NCBI RefSeq assembly: GCF_003205615.1
Contig: NZ_PYBV01000008.1
Coordinates: forward strand, 1-50,172
Direction: 5' to 3'
DNA length: 50,172 nt
Source of the DNA: Micromonospora arborensis
GTDB lineage: Bacteria > Actinomycetota > Actinomycetes > Mycobacteriales > Micromonosporaceae
The translations under genes were made by a program, and so were the position numbers. The notes under the pieces are model-generated. The model was not told where the DNA came from, did not search any database, and was given only the letters and a program-made list of their open reading frames with translations. Positions 32,528 to 42,015 of the stretch are shown piece by piece (within the stretch, counting starts at the first letter, position 1; each line of letters opens with the position of its first letter).

Positions 32528-33676
32528 GTGGCCAGGGACTACTACGGCATTCTCGGTGTGAGCCGGGAAGCCTCCGATGACGAGATCAAGCGCGCCTACC
32601 GCAAGTTGGCGCGCCAGTTCCACCCGGACGTCAATCCGGACCCGGAGGCTCAGGAGAAGTTCAAGGACATCAACGCCGCGTACGAGGTCCTCTCGGACGA
32701 CCGGAAGCGGCAGATCGTCGACCTGGGCGGCGACCCGCTCGCCCCGGGTGGCGGGGGCGGCGCTGGCGGCCCGGGTGGTCCGGGTGGTGCCGGCCCGTTC
32801 GTCGGTTTCCAGGACATCATGGACGCGTTCTTCGGTGGCGCGGCCGGTGGCGCGCGTGGCCCGCGTCCGCGTACCCGCCCGGGTGCCGACGCGATCCTGC
32901 GACTCGAGTTGGACCTGCACGAGACGGCGTTCGGCGTCGAGGCGCCGATCACCGTCGACACCGCCGTGCTCTGCACCACCTGCTCCGGAGCGGGCACGGC
33001 CGCCGGCACCCACCTGGCGACCTGCGAGGCGTGCGCCGGGCGGGGCGAGGTGCAGTCGGTGCAGCGCACCTTCCTTGGCCAGGTGGTCTCCGCCCGGCCG
33101 TGCACCGTGTGCCAGGGCTACGGCACCACCATCCCGCACCCCTGCCCCACCTGCGCCGGCGATGGCCGGGTGCGTACCCGCCGCTCGCTGACCGTCAAGA
33201 TCCCGGCCGGCGTCGAGGACGGCATGCGGATCCGGCTGGCCCAGCAGGGTGAGGTGGGTCCGGGCGGCGGCACGGCCGGCGACCTGTACGTGGAGATCCA
33301 CGAGCGGCCGCACGACGTGTACTCCCGCAAGGGCGACGACCTGCACTGCCGCGTCACCGTGCCGATGACCGCTGCGGCGCTCGGCACCCGCCTGACCATC
33401 AAGACGCTGGACAGCGAGGAGACTGTCGACGTCAAGGCTGGCACCCAGCCGGCGAGCACGCTGCGGCTGCGCGCCCGGGGTGTGCCACACCTGCGCGGCA
33501 CCGGCCGAGGTGACCTCTACGTGCACCTGGACGTCCGGACGCCGACCAAGCTCGACCCGGACCAGGAGAAGATGCTGCGCGACTTCGCGAAGACCCGCGG
33601 TGAGGAGGTCGCCGAGTTATCCAAGCAGGGCGGCTTCTTCTCCCGGATGCGCGACGCGTTCAACGGGCACGCCTGA
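32528..33676 (+). CDS. dnaJ: Chaperone DnaJ (HrcA-linked, type I)
   Basis: 382 aa. J domain with the HPD triad (residues 32-34), then a Gly-rich linker (about 75-95: [16 protein letters not shown]), then four CxxCxGxG-type zinc repeats: [24 protein letters not shown] and CPTCAGDG. Stimulates DnaK's ATPase and holds unfolded clients. The GTG start at 32528 has no clear Shine-Dalgarno (GAGGACACGGAACG before it). The C-terminal client-binding domains are complete. Ends one base before the rsmE start, within the HrcA-controlled operon; a second DnaJ next to dnaK-grpE usually lies elsewhere in such genomes. Confidence 0.97.
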   Translation: MARDYYGILGVSREASDDEIKRAYRKLARQFHPDVNPDPEAQEKFKDINAAYEVLSDDRKRQIVDLGGDPLAPGGGGGAGGPGGPGGAGPFVGFQDIMDAFFGGAAGGARGPRPRTRPGADAILRLELDLHETAFGVEAPITVDTAVLCTTCSGAGTAAGTHLATCEACAGRGEVQSVQRTFLGQVVSARPCTVCQGYGTTIPHPCPTCAGDGRVRTRRSLTVKIPAGVEDGMRIRLAQQGEVGPGGGTAGDLYVEIHERPHDVYSRKGDDLHCRVTVPMTAAALGTRLTIKTLDSEETVDVKAGTQPASTLRLRARGVPHLRGTGRGDLYVHLDVRTPTKLDPDQEKMLRDFAKTRGEEVAELSKQGGFFSRMRDAFNGHA

Positions 33677-33677
33677 G

Positions 33678-34412
33678 GTGTCCGCGCCGCTGTTCCTGGT
33701 CGAGGCGCTGCCCACCGGCGACGCGTTCACCCTGGACGGCCCGGAGGGGCACCACGCCGCGACCGTGCAGCGGCTGCGCGTCGGCGAGGAGCTGCTGCTC
33801 GCCGACGGGCGGGGCGGCACGGCCGCCGCGGTGGTCACCGCCGTCGGCCGGGGCAGCCTGGAGGTCACCATCACCTCCCGGGGGTACGCGGACGCGCCGG
33901 TCCCCCGGATCGTGGTGGTGCAGGGCATCGCCAAGGGCGACCGGGGTGAGCTGGCCGTGCAGGCGATGACCGAGGTCGGGGTGGACGAGATCGTCCCCTG
34001 GGCGGCGTCCCGCTCGGTGACGCAGTGGCGCGGTGACCGTGGCGTACGCGCTCGGGACAAGTGGGTGGCCACCGCCCGGGAGGCCGCCAAGCAGGCCCGC
34101 CGGCCCTGGCTGCCCGTGGTGGCCGGCGCGCCGGACGAGTCCACCGCCACCGTCGCCCGTCGGATCGCCGGCGCTGCCGCCGCCTTCGTGCTGCACGAGG
34201 AGGCCGAGGAGCGGCTCAGCACCGCCGAGCTGCCGCCCGGCGGTGAGATCGTCCTGGTCGTCGGCCCGGAGGGTGGCATCGCCCCGGCCGAGCTGACGGC
34301 GTTTCGGGAGGCAGGCGGGCGCGTCGTCCGGCTCGGCCCGGCCGTGCTGCGGACCTCCACCGCCGGGGTGGCGGCCCTCAGCGTGCTCGCCACCCGCCTC
34401 GGCCGCTGGTGA
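33678..34412 (+). CDS. rsmE: 16S rRNA m3U1498 methyltransferase RsmE
   Basis: 244 aa SPOUT-class methyltransferase. N-terminal PUA-like domain, then IVVVQGIAKGDRGELAVQAMTE (about 75-96) and the knot motifs EIVLVVGPEGGIAPAE (about 192-207) and RLGPAVLRTSTAGVAA (about 220-235), the SAM-binding trefoil. Methylates the N3 of U1498 in 16S rRNA in the assembled 30S subunit. Start GTG directly after the dnaJ stop (TGAGGTG), probably coupled. The hrcA-dnaJ-rsmE order is common in actinobacteria, so its linkage to the heat operon is expected. Confidence 0.94.
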   Translation: MSAPLFLVEALPTGDAFTLDGPEGHHAATVQRLRVGEELLLADGRGGTAAAVVTAVGRGSLEVTITSRGYADAPVPRIVVVQGIAKGDRGELAVQAMTEVGVDEIVPWAASRSVTQWRGDRGVRARDKWVATAREAAKQARRPWLPVVAGAPDESTATVARRIAGAAAAFVLHEEAEERLSTAELPPGGEIVLVVGPEGGIAPAELTAFREAGGRVVRLGPAVLRTSTAGVAALSVLATRLGRW

Positions 34413-34550
34413 CCCGCTCCCGCGGTCACGCCGGCCCGGCCGGGCTGGGTCGGCGGGTCCTGCCAGACCAGGCCGGCGGTCATGACGAACAGGGAACGAC
34501 GCGCGACCGCGTCTCCGCGCGCTCGCGGCCCGGCAGATGGATGTGCTGTT

Positions 34551-34598
34551 GAGCGGTATACCTCAGAGTCATATTGATACCTCCGAGGTATACCGCTC
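34551..34598. repeat. Inverted repeat with perfect 14-bp arms
   Basis: GAGCGGTATACCTC (34551-34564) and GAGGTATACCGCTC (34585-34598) around a 20-base loop that itself holds GATACCTC, a copy of part of the left arm. It is A/T-rich against the local background. It lies between rsmE and the polyphosphate kinase remnant, where an insertion-related repeat is plausible. Confidence 0.8.
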
Positions 34599-34672
34599 CA
34601 TACCGTGTCCGCCCCGACGAAGGCGACCCACGGTCACCACCGACCGTCGACCGCCGGCTGCGCCCACAGCCC

Positions 34673-34883
34673 CAGCGCCACCACGGACGCGCCGCGCGGG
34701 TTGAGGTGCTCCATGAACCGCTTGATGGTGCCGCCCTTACCGGCCGCGTCGTTCGTCGTACGGGTAGTCCTCCCGCCAGGTCTCCACGGGGGTGCCGTCC
34801 GGGCGCAGCAGCACGGGGTCGTCGTCGTGGTCATCGGCCACCTGGTAGTCGGCGGTGAGGTCCAGCAGCGCGGTGTCGGCCAT
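34673..34883 (-). pseudogene. Polyphosphate kinase 2 (PPK2) remnant
   Basis: On the minus strand an ATG at 34883 opens MADTALLDLTADYQVADDHD and then LLRPDGTPVETWREDYPYDE, the typical N-terminus of actinobacterial PPK2, but it stops at 34737. The neighbouring frame carries DAAGKGGTIKRFMEHLNPRG (Walker A GxxGxGK-type) and then VVAL until about 34673. So the roughly 40 codons that usually separate the two pieces are deleted, with a frame change, and the rest of the kinase domain is gone. PPK2 makes or uses polyphosphate to phosphorylate nucleotides; this one cannot work. A functional copy may exist elsewhere. Confidence 0.8.
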
Positions 34884-34940
34884 GTCGGTGGCTCTTACCC
34901 GCCCGCGTACCGTCAGCCACCTGCCGGGGCCGGGAAATCG

Positions 34941-35702
34941 TCAGCTACGCAGGTAGGAAGCGCCGTTGAGGTCGACGATCGTGCCGGAGGCCCACTCGGC
35001 CTCCGGCGAGGCCAACCAGTGCACGGCGGCGGCGATCTCCTCCGGTCGGGCCACCCGGTCGAACGGGCTCTGCGCCCGGATGGCCGCGCCGCTCTCGCCG
35101 CGCAGGTGCTCAGTGGTCATGTCGGTCGCCACGAAGCCCGGCGCGACGGTGGCGACCGCGATGCCGTACGGCGCGAGCGCCACGGCGAGGGACTGGCCCA
35201 GTGCGTTCAGCCCCGCCTTGCTGGCGCCGTACGCCGGTTGGTCCGGCTCGCCACGGAACGCACCTCGGGACGAGACGTTGACGATCCGACCGCCGCGTTC
35301 CCGCATGTGCTGGGCGGCGCACCAGGTGACGTTGCCCGCGCCGGTCAGATTGGTCTCCAGCACCTGCCGCCAGCGCTTCTGCCACTGCTCGTAGGACGCG
35401 CCGAAGATGGGGTGCGGGTCGTCCCGGTCGCCGTACATCCCGGCGTTGTTGACCAGCACGTCCAGCCCGCCGAGCAGCTCGGCGGCCCGGTCGACCATGG
35501 CCCGGACCGCGTCCGGGTCGGTGAGGTCGGCGCGGACCACCACGTGCCCGGTGCCGGGCAACTGCGCGCGCAACTCCTCGGCCGCGTCGCCGGAGTCGCG
35601 GTGGTGGATCGCCACCCGGTCACCACTTGTCGCGAACGCCGTCGCCACCGCCCGGCCGATCCCGCGTGAAGCACCCGTCACGAGTACCGCTCGATCCGTC
35701 AT
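34941..35702 (-). CDS. SDR-family oxidoreductase
   Basis: 253 aa, classical SDR of the 3-oxoacyl-ACP reductase type. Cofactor loop TGASRGIG (about 9-16); no acidic residue after beta-2 but HHRDSGD, so NADP is likely. NNAG near 84-87, catalytic Ser in VNVSSRG and YxxxK in PAYGASKAG. I chose the second of two in-frame ATGs (35702) because GGCAGG lies nine bases before it. It lies between the PPK2 remnant and the divergent HIT gene with 47 bases between starts. Substrate unknown. Confidence 0.92.
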   Translation of the reverse strand: MTDRAVLVTGASRGIGRAVATAFATSGDRVAIHHRDSGDAAEELRAQLPGTGHVVVRADLTDPDAVRAMVDRAAELLGGLDVLVNNAGMYGDRDDPHPIFGASYEQWQKRWRQVLETNLTGAGNVTWCAAQHMRERGGRIVNVSSRGAFRGEPDQPAYGASKAGLNALGQSLAVALAPYGIAVATVAPGFVATDMTTEHLRGESGAAIRAQSPFDRVARPEEIAAAVHWLASPEAEWASGTIVDLNGASYLRS

Positions 35703-35749
35703 GCCGGCCATCCTGCCTGAGCCGTCCCGGCCCTATTTACACTGCCCCG

Positions 35750-36109
35750 ATGGGATCCGATTGCCTGTTCTGCCGCATCGTCGCCGGGGAGATCCCGGCC
35801 ACCGTGGTCCGGGAGACCGACACGACGCTCGCCTTCCGTGACATCGACCCGAAGGCGCCGGTGCACATCCTGGTCATTCCCAAGGAGCACTACGCGGACA
35901 TCGCCACGCTCGCCCAGGGCGACCCGGCGTTGGCCGCGGACGTGCTGGCGACGTCCGCCGCCGTGGCCGAGGACGAGGGCCTGCTCGGCGACGGTTTCCG
36001 GTTGATGTTCAACACCGGCGCGTACGGGGGGCAGGAAGTGTTCCACGTGCACGCGCACCTGCTCGGTGGCGCACCGCTCGGCCCGATGCTCGCCCGGGAC
36101 CTGGCATGA
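35750..36109 (+). CDS. HIT family nucleotide hydrolase (HinT-like)
   Basis: 119 aa. N-terminal CLFCRIVAGEIPA is typical of HinT, and the histidine triad is HVHAH at residues 99-103 followed by LLGG. Hydrolyses purine nucleoside phosphoramidates such as AMP-lysine. Start ATG 35750; the larger frame upstream is not protein-like. The stop overlaps the beta-lactamase-like gene by four bases (ATGA), so the two are co-translated, although their functions look unrelated. Confidence 0.93.
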   Translation: MGSDCLFCRIVAGEIPATVVRETDTTLAFRDIDPKAPVHILVIPKEHYADIATLAQGDPALAADVLATSAAVAEDEGLLGDGFRLMFNTGAYGGQEVFHVHAHLLGGAPLGPMLARDLA

Positions 36110-37494
36110 GCGAGCCCGACAGCCGCGTGGACGAGCGCCTGGGCCGGCTGGTCCGGCGGGTGCAGGCCGACGGCCGGGTGCCGGCGGTGTCGGCGGCGCT
36201 GCACCGGGTCGACCGACCGCTCTGGACCTGCACCATCGGCGCGACCGGCACCGACAACCCGCTGGGGCCCGGCACCCAGTTCCGGATCGGCTCGATCACC
36301 AAGACCTTCACCGCGGTGCTCACCCTCCAGTGCCGCGACGACGGGCTGCTGGGCCTGGACGACCCGATCGGGCGGCACCTGGATCTCCCCGCACACGGTG
36401 AGCTGACCGTCCGCCGGTTGTTGTCGCACACCGGTGGCCTGCAACGCGAGCCGTTCGGCGACGTCTGGGACAGTCTGCGCGCGCCCGACTCCGAGCAGTT
36501 GCTGGCTGAGTTGGGCCGGGCCGAGCGGGTGCTGCCGACGGGCCGCCGGTTCCACTACTCCAACCTGGGCATGGCCGTGCTCGGCCAACTCGTCGCCCGG
36601 CTGCGTGGCGAGAGCTGGGCGCAGTCGCTCACCGAGCGGATCCTGACGCCGCTGGGGCTGACCGACACCACCGTGACCCCGCAGCCGACGGCGGCCACCG
36701 GGTTCCTGGTCGACGCGTACTCCGACGAGGCACACCCGGAGCCACCGACCGATTTCGGCGCGGTCGGCCCGGCCGCCCAGCTCTGGAGCACCGCGACCGA
36801 CATGGCCCGCTGGGCGGCGTTCCTCGCCGACCCGGCCGCGCTGGACCCGGCCGGTGTGGTCCTCGCTCCCGCCACGCTGGACGAGATGCGTTGGCCGGTC
36901 ACCACCACCGACGAGACGCTCTGGGGCGCGGGCTTCGGTCTCGGGCTGATCCTGGTCCCGCAGGGGGATCGGGTGGTGCACGTGGGGCACGACGGGGCGA
37001 TGCCCGGTTTCCTCGCCGGGGCGTACGGCCGGCGCGGAGGCGACGGCACGGCCGGCGCGATGGGCGCCGCGGTGCTCGGCTCGTCCGGCACGGCGGCCGA
37101 GGTGCTCGACCTGCCGCACCGGCTGCTCGCGGCGGCGGTCGAGCACGATCCGGCCGAGATCGAGCCGTGGCGGCCCGGCGCACCCGCTCCGGGTGCCCTG
37201 CGGGGAGTGCTCGGCCGTTGGTGGGGCGAGGGCTTCGAGTACGTCTTCTCCTGGCACGACGGCACCCTGCGGGCACGCGGGGCCGGCGACCCGGCGGGAC
37301 GTCCACCGGCGATCTTCACCCCACTGCCGGACCAGCCGGACGTGTTCCGCACGGTCTCCGGTCGGGAGGCCGGTGAACTGCTGCGGCTGACCCGGGACGA
37401 GGCCGGCGCGGTGATCCGGATGCACTGGGCGACGTACCGGTTCACCCGTCACCAGGAGACCTTCGACCGGTACGACTTCCGGGCCGGGAGTTGA
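36106..37494 (+). CDS. Serine hydrolase, beta-lactamase class C-like
   Basis: 462 aa. SxxK at Ser63-Lys66 (GSITKTF) and YxN at Tyr151-Asn153 (HYSNLG), the nucleophile and base of the class C beta-lactamase/DD-peptidase fold. VSTSRG-like sections are replaced by AAQLWSTATDMARW; the third KTG-type motif appears as HVGHDGAMPGF (His-x-Gly). No signal peptide or membrane helix is seen, so the protein is probably cytoplasmic and an esterase or peptidase rather than a secreted beta-lactamase. The C-terminal ~130 residues form an extra beta-rich domain. It overlaps the HIT gene. Confidence 0.88.
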   Translation: MSEPDSRVDERLGRLVRRVQADGRVPAVSAALHRVDRPLWTCTIGATGTDNPLGPGTQFRIGSITKTFTAVLTLQCRDDGLLGLDDPIGRHLDLPAHGELTVRRLLSHTGGLQREPFGDVWDSLRAPDSEQLLAELGRAERVLPTGRRFHYSNLGMAVLGQLVARLRGESWAQSLTERILTPLGLTDTTVTPQPTAATGFLVDAYSDEAHPEPPTDFGAVGPAAQLWSTATDMARWAAFLADPAALDPAGVVLAPATLDEMRWPVTTTDETLWGAGFGLGLILVPQGDRVVHVGHDGAMPGFLAGAYGRRGGDGTAGAMGAAVLGSSGTAAEVLDLPHRLLAAAVEHDPAEIEPWRPGAPAPGALRGVLGRWWGEGFEYVFSWHDGTLRARGAGDPAGRPPAIFTPLPDQPDVFRTVSGREAGELLRLTRDEAGAVIRMHWATYRFTRHQETFDRYDFRAGS

Positions 37495-37599
37495 TCGCGG
37501 CCAGCGGAAATGGGCGCGATGCGCCCCGCGTTGACCCGATACGATGGGTGTAACGTCCGCACGCCGTGCCAGCAGGGCCGGCTTCGAGATCGAGAGCAG

Positions 37600-38685
37600 G
37601 TGGCGCAGGGCCCTTCGGCCCGACCTATGACCGGCACCCCACCTCCCGGCCCGCCCCGGGTGCAGACCAGGATCACCGTGCCCGACTCGAAGATCATGGT
37701 CAATCTGCTCGGCGCAGGCGACGAGATCCTCCGACTCGTCGAACGCTCGGTCAACAGTGACGTGCACGTCCGTGGCAACGAGATCACCATCACCGGTGAC
37801 CCCGCGGACAACGCCCTCGCCGAGCGGGTCTTCAGTGAGCTGCTCGAACTCATCGAGAAAGGCGAGACCCTGACCACTGACGCCGTCCGGCGTACCGTCG
37901 GCATGCTCGAGCAGGGCACCGCCGAGCGGCCCGCCGAGGTCCTGACGCTCAACATCCTCTCCCGTCGTGGCCGCACCATCCGCCCCAAGACCCTCGGGCA
38001 GAAGCGGTACGTCGACGCGATCGACACCCACACCATCGTCTTCGGCATCGGCCCGGCCGGCACCGGAAAGACCTACCTGGCGATGGCGAAGGCCGTCCAG
38101 GCGTTGCAGGCCAAGCAGGTCAACCGGATCATCCTGACCCGGCCGGCCGTGGAGGCGGGCGAGCGACTGGGCTTCCTGCCCGGCACGCTCAACGACAAGA
38201 TCGACCCGTACCTGCGCCCGCTCTACGACGCGCTGCACGAGATGCTCGACCCGGAGACGATCCCGAAGCTGATGGCCCAGGGGACGATCGAGGTCGCGCC
38301 ACTCGCCTACATGCGCGGTCGGACTCTCAGCGACGCGTTCATCATCCTGGACGAGGCGCAGAACACGACGCCCGAGCAGATGAAGATGTTCCTCACCCGG
38401 CTCGGCTTCAACTCCAAGATCGTCGTGACCGGTGACATCACCCAGGTGGACCTTCCCGGCGGGACGAGCAGCGGCCTGCGGGTCGTCCGGGAGATCCTGG
38501 AAAACGTCGACGACGTGCACTTCGCCCAGTTGTCCAGCTCCGACGTGGTCCGCCACCGGCTGGTCGGGGAGATCGTCGACGCGTACGCCCGCTGGGACGC
38601 CGAGCGGGAGAATCAGCAGGCGCAGGGCGTTCACGCCGTGCCCGGGCGACCCGCCCAAGGCGGCCGCGCCGGCCGCCGCCGCTAA
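37600..38685 (+). CDS. phoH: PhoH-like ATPase
   Basis: About 361 aa. KH-like N-terminal part (ITVPDSKIMVNLLGAGDEIL), then the PhoH domain with Walker A GPAGTGKT (about 151-158), RPAVEAGERLGFLPGTLNDK and Walker B IILDEAQNTT. PhoH in bacteria is an RNA-linked ATPase; with YbeY, encoded 15 bases later, it is thought to act in ribosome RNA maturation. The start could be this GTG (GAGAG upstream) or the ATG at 37627; upstream GTAACGTCC may hold promoter parts. PhoH-YbeY order is widely conserved. It ends in an Arg/Gly-rich tail (about 345-361). Confidence 0.93.
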   Translation: MAQGPSARPMTGTPPPGPPRVQTRITVPDSKIMVNLLGAGDEILRLVERSVNSDVHVRGNEITITGDPADNALAERVFSELLELIEKGETLTTDAVRRTVGMLEQGTAERPAEVLTLNILSRRGRTIRPKTLGQKRYVDAIDTHTIVFGIGPAGTGKTYLAMAKAVQALQAKQVNRIILTRPAVEAGERLGFLPGTLNDKIDPYLRPLYDALHEMLDPETIPKLMAQGTIEVAPLAYMRGRTLSDAFIILDEAQNTTPEQMKMFLTRLGFNSKIVVTGDITQVDLPGGTSSGLRVVREILENVDDVHFAQLSSSDVVRHRLVGEIVDAYARWDAERENQQAQGVHAVPGRPAQGGRAGRRR

Positions 38686-38700
38686 AGCAGAGGAAAGCAG

Positions 38701-39174
38701 TTGTCCATCGAGATCGCCAACGAGTCCGGTGTCGAGGTCGACACCGACGCCGTGCTCGCCGTCGCCCGGCACGCACTCGACGAGATGGGGGTCAACCCCC
38801 TCGCCGAGCTGTCCGTGCTGCTGGTCGACATCGACTACATGACCGAGCTGAACCACCGCTGGATGGGTGGCGACGGCCCGACCGACGTGCTCGCCTTCCC
38901 CATGGACGAGGGCAGCGTCGACCACGGCCCGGGTGAGTCCGCGCCGGCCGGCGGCGAGCCCGCCCTGCTCGGCGACATCGTGCTCTGCCCGGAGGTCGCG
39001 GCCAAGCAGGCGGCGACCGCCGGGCACGCACCGGCCGACGAGCTGCACCTGCTCACCGTGCACGGGGTGCTGCACCTGCTCGGCTACGACCACGCGGAGC
39101 CGGAGGAGGAGCGGGAGATGTTCGCTCTCCAGGCCCGCCTGCTCACGAGCTGGCGGTCGACCCGCACCCAGTGA
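38701..39174 (+). CDS. ybeY: Endoribonuclease YbeY
   Basis: 157 aa from a TTG start ([10 protein letters not shown]) supported by GAGGAAAG eight bases before it. Zinc site H-x3-H-x5-H at His121, His125 and His131 ([20 protein letters not shown]), preceded by the conserved [11 protein letters not shown] and [10 protein letters not shown]. Needed for 16S rRNA 3' end formation and 70S quality control. Lies between phoH and a CorC-like gene, whose start overlaps its stop. TTG starts are unusual but the ribosome site is good. Confidence 0.96.
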   Translation: MSIEIANESGVEVDTDAVLAVARHALDEMGVNPLAELSVLLVDIDYMTELNHRWMGGDGPTDVLAFPMDEGSVDHGPGESAPAGGEPALLGDIVLCPEVAAKQAATAGHAPADELHLLTVHGVLHLLGYDHAEPEEEREMFALQARLLTSWRSTRTQ

Positions 39175-40574
39175 TGTCCACTCCTCCGTTACTGGCGGCC
39201 GGCGCCACCGCCGGCCTTCCCGACCTGCAGCTGATCGTCTTCGCGGCCGGCCTGGTGGTGTTGGCCGGCCTCATCGCGATGACCGAGGCGGCGCTCGCCG
39301 CCGTCTCACCGGCCCGGGCCGCCGAGCTGGCCCGCGACGGCGTGCGTGGCGCCCGCACCCTCCAGGTCGTCGCCGGCGACGTCGTCCGGCACCTCAACCT
39401 GCTCCTGCTGTTGCGGCTGCTCGCCGAGCTGACCGCCACCACACTGGTGGCGCTGGTCGCGGTGGACAGCTTCGGCGCCGGCTGGCGGGCCGCGCTGGTG
39501 ACCGCGGGCGCGATGACAGTGGTCAGCTTCGTGGTGGTCGGCGTCGCCCCGCGCACCATCGGCCGGCAGCACGCGTACGCCGTGGGTCGAGCGGTGGCGC
39601 CGCTGGTCCGCTGGCTGGGCCGGGCGCTCAACCCGCTCGCGTCGCTGCTGATCCTGATCGGCAACGCGGTCACCCCGGGGCGCGGCTTCCGGGAGGGGCC
39701 GTTCGCCAGCCAGGTGGAGTTGCGTGAGCTGGTCGACCTGGCCGAGCAGCGCGGTGTGGTCGAGCACGGCGAGCGTCAGATGATCCACTCGGTCTTCGCG
39801 CTCGGGGACACCATCGCCCGCGAGGTGATGGTGCCGCGTACCGAGATGGTGTGGATCGAGGAGGGTAAGACGCTCGCGCAGGCGTTGGTGCTCTTCCTGC
39901 GTTCCGGTTTCTCCCGCATCCCGGTGATCGGTGAGAGCGTCGACGACGTGCTCGGTGTGCTCTACCTCAAGGATCTGATCCGGCGCTCCCGTGGCGGAGA
40001 CCCGAAGGCCGAGCAGTTGCCGGTGGCCGAGCTGATGCGCCCGGCGACCTTCGTACCGGAGTCCAAGCCGGTCGACGACCTGCTCTCGGAGATGCAGGCG
40101 GCCCGCAACCACCTGGTCATCGTGGTCGACGAGTACGGCGGCACCGGCGGTCTGGTCACCATCGAGGACATCCTGGAGGAGATCGTCGGTGAGATCACCG
40201 ACGAGTACGATGTCGAACGCCCGCCCGTCGAACGTCTGACGGACTCCTCGGTGCGGGTGACCGCCCGCCTGCCGGTGGAGACTCTGGGCGAGATGTTCGA
40301 CACCGATCTGCCCACGGATGAGGTGGAGACGGTCGGTGGCCTGCTGGCCCAGTCGCTGGGACGCGTGCCGATCCCCGGCGCCGAGGCCGAGGTCGCCGGT
40401 CTCCGGCTGGTCGCCGAGGGCACCACCGGCCGGCGCAACCGGATCGACACCGTCCTGGTCAGCCGGGCGGAGCCGGGCCATGAGCAGGACACCGCGGGGC
40501 GGGGCGAGCACGCCGGCCCCGGGCACGACACGAACAACTATCGAGACGACGAGAGGCAATCCGCCGATGCCTGA
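39174..40574 (+). CDS. CorC/HlyC-type CNNM-CBS membrane protein
   Basis: About 466 aa. DUF21/CNNM domain with four hydrophobic segments (about 13-33, 60-80, 92-115, 130-150), then paired CBS domains (about 200-330: [38 protein letters not shown] and [20 protein letters not shown]), then the CorC_HlyC domain (about 345-430). The family mediates magnesium and cobalt transport or efflux in some members; hemolysin is an old misnomer. The start is the ATG in TGATG overlapping ybeY; an in-frame GTG is three bases earlier. Gene order phoH-ybeY-corC-era is conserved. Confidence 0.92.
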   Translation: MSTPPLLAAGATAGLPDLQLIVFAAGLVVLAGLIAMTEAALAAVSPARAAELARDGVRGARTLQVVAGDVVRHLNLLLLLRLLAELTATTLVALVAVDSFGAGWRAALVTAGAMTVVSFVVVGVAPRTIGRQHAYAVGRAVAPLVRWLGRALNPLASLLILIGNAVTPGRGFREGPFASQVELRELVDLAEQRGVVEHGERQMIHSVFALGDTIAREVMVPRTEMVWIEEGKTLAQALVLFLRSGFSRIPVIGESVDDVLGVLYLKDLIRRSRGGDPKAEQLPVAELMRPATFVPESKPVDDLLSEMQAARNHLVIVVDEYGGTGGLVTIEDILEEIVGEITDEYDVERPPVERLTDSSVRVTARLPVETLGEMFDTDLPTDEVETVGGLLAQSLGRVPIPGAEAEVAGLRLVAEGTTGRRNRIDTVLVSRAEPGHEQDTAGRGEHAGPGHDTNNYRDDERQSADA

Positions 40575-40956
40575 CACACCCGCCGCGCCTGCCGCCCGGC
40601 CCGCCCCCACCGCGTCGGCCGCCGCGCTCAGCGCCGAGGACGGCAAACTCGTCGTCCTGGCTCGGGGAGCACGCGGACGGGTCGGCGCCGTAGAGGGCGC
40701 CGCAGTCCGTGATCAGGACGGCCGGACGTACGCCGCGGCCAGTGTCGCGCTGCCCTCGCTGACCCTCACCGCGTTGCAGTTGGCGGTCGCGTCGGCCGTG
40801 GCGGCCGGGGCGAGCCGGTTGGAGGCCGCGGTGGTGGTGACCGAGGCGTCGACCCTGGACGGCGCGGGGCACGCGGCGGTGCGGGACCTCGCGGTGGACG
40901 CGCCGATCCACGTGGCCGCCCCGGATGGCACGGTCCTCGGCACGGTGACTCAGTGA
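40567..40956 (+). CDS. Cytidine deaminase-like protein without zinc ligands
   Basis: 129 aa beginning with a Pro/Ala-rich tail (residues 1-25), then LSAEDGKLVVLARGARGRVG and VRDQDGRTYAAASVALPSLT, LTALQLAVASAVAAGASRLE and AAVVVTEAS: the fold pattern of short cytidine deaminases, but it lacks the H-A-E and P-C-x2-C zinc motifs. It cannot deaminate in the normal way and may be a binding protein. The same short gene sits between corC and era in many actinobacteria, so it is likely a conserved non-catalytic homologue rather than a pseudogene. It overlaps corC (8 bases) and era (4 bases). Confidence 0.72.
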   Translation: MPDTPAAPAARPAPTASAAALSAEDGKLVVLARGARGRVGAVEGAAVRDQDGRTYAAASVALPSLTLTALQLAVASAVAAGASRLEAAVVVTEASTLDGAGHAAVRDLAVDAPIHVAAPDGTVLGTVTQ

Positions 40957-41858
40957 GCCCCGTGCAGGACCCGCAGGCACGGCCGTACCGGGCCGGTTTC
41001 GGTTGCTTCGTCGGCCGGCCCAACGCGGGCAAGTCGACGCTGACCAACGCCATCGTCGGCACCAAGATCGCGATCACCTCGAACAAGCCGCAGACCACCC
41101 GGCACGTCATCCGGGCCGTGCTGCACCGTCCGGAATCGCAGCTGGTCCTGGTCGACACGCCGGGCCTGCACCGCCCCCGTACGCTGCTCGGCGAGCGCCT
41201 CAACGACCTGGTCCGGTCCACCTGGACGGAGGTCGACGTGATCGGTCTGTGCATCCCGGCCGACGAGCCGGTCGGGCGCGGCGACCGGTTCATCAGCGGT
41301 GAGCTGGCCGAGTTGAAGGCGACCGTGCTGGCGGTGGTCACCAAGACCGACCTGGTGGACAAGCGCCGCCTGGCGGAGCAGTTGCTCGCGGTCAGCCAGA
41401 TGGGGGAGTTCGCCGAGATCGTGCCGGTGAGCGCGGTCTCCGGGCACCAGGTGGACACGCTGGTCGACGTGATGACCAAGTACCTGCCGCCGTCGCCGCA
41501 GCTCTACCCGGACGACATGCTGACCGACGATCCCGAGCAGGTGCTGGTCGCGGAGTTGATCCGGGAGGCCGCCCTGGAGGGGGTCCGCGACGAGTTGCCG
41601 CACTCCATCGCCGTGGTGGTGGAGGAGATGATCCCCGAGGGTCAGGTCATGAAGATCTACGCCGACCTGTACGTGGAACGGCCCAGCCAGAAGGCCATCG
41701 TGCTCGGCCACAAGGCGAGCCGCCTCAAGGAGGTCGGCACCAACGCGCGCCGGCAGATCGAGGAGTTGCTGGGCGGCCGGGTCTATCTCGACCTGCACGT
41801 GCGGGTCGCGAAGGACTGGCAGCGCGACCCGAGGCAGTTGCGCAAGCTGGGTTTCTGA
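40953..41858 (+). CDS. era: GTPase Era
   Basis: 301 aa. G1 GRPNAGKS at residues 21-28, G3 DTPG (about 68-71), G4 TKTD, and the C-terminal type II KH domain (about 215-300: VVEEMIPEGQVMKIYADLYV). Binds the 16S rRNA 3' end and helps 30S maturation, with YbeY and PhoH functionally linked in the same cluster. Starts at a GTG in a GTGA overlap with the deaminase-like gene. The C-terminus is complete, with KDWQRDPRQLRKLGF. Confidence 0.97.
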   Translation: MSPVQDPQARPYRAGFGCFVGRPNAGKSTLTNAIVGTKIAITSNKPQTTRHVIRAVLHRPESQLVLVDTPGLHRPRTLLGERLNDLVRSTWTEVDVIGLCIPADEPVGRGDRFISGELAELKATVLAVVTKTDLVDKRRLAEQLLAVSQMGEFAEIVPVSAVSGHQVDTLVDVMTKYLPPSPQLYPDDMLTDDPEQVLVAELIREAALEGVRDELPHSIAVVVEEMIPEGQVMKIYADLYVERPSQKAIVLGHKASRLKEVGTNARRQIEELLGGRVYLDLHVRVAKDWQRDPRQLRKLGF

Positions 41859-42015
41859 CCTACCTCGGTGGGACGGCTGCCCGGCCGACGGCATGATCAT
41901 CTTCGGTCGGGCAGATGGGGAAGTTCACGTTCGGGTGGGGCTCGCGGCCGTTTGGTGCGCAGGCCGCGCAGGGTAGGGAAGACATACCCCGCGTCCCCGA
42001 CCGAGATGCAGGCTG

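Noticed and set aside
35890..39093. Minus-strand open frame of over 1000 codons
   Set aside because: It lies opposite HIT, serine hydrolase, phoH and ybeY, and its product is the Val/Gly/His/Arg-rich text typical of antisense frames in high-GC DNA.
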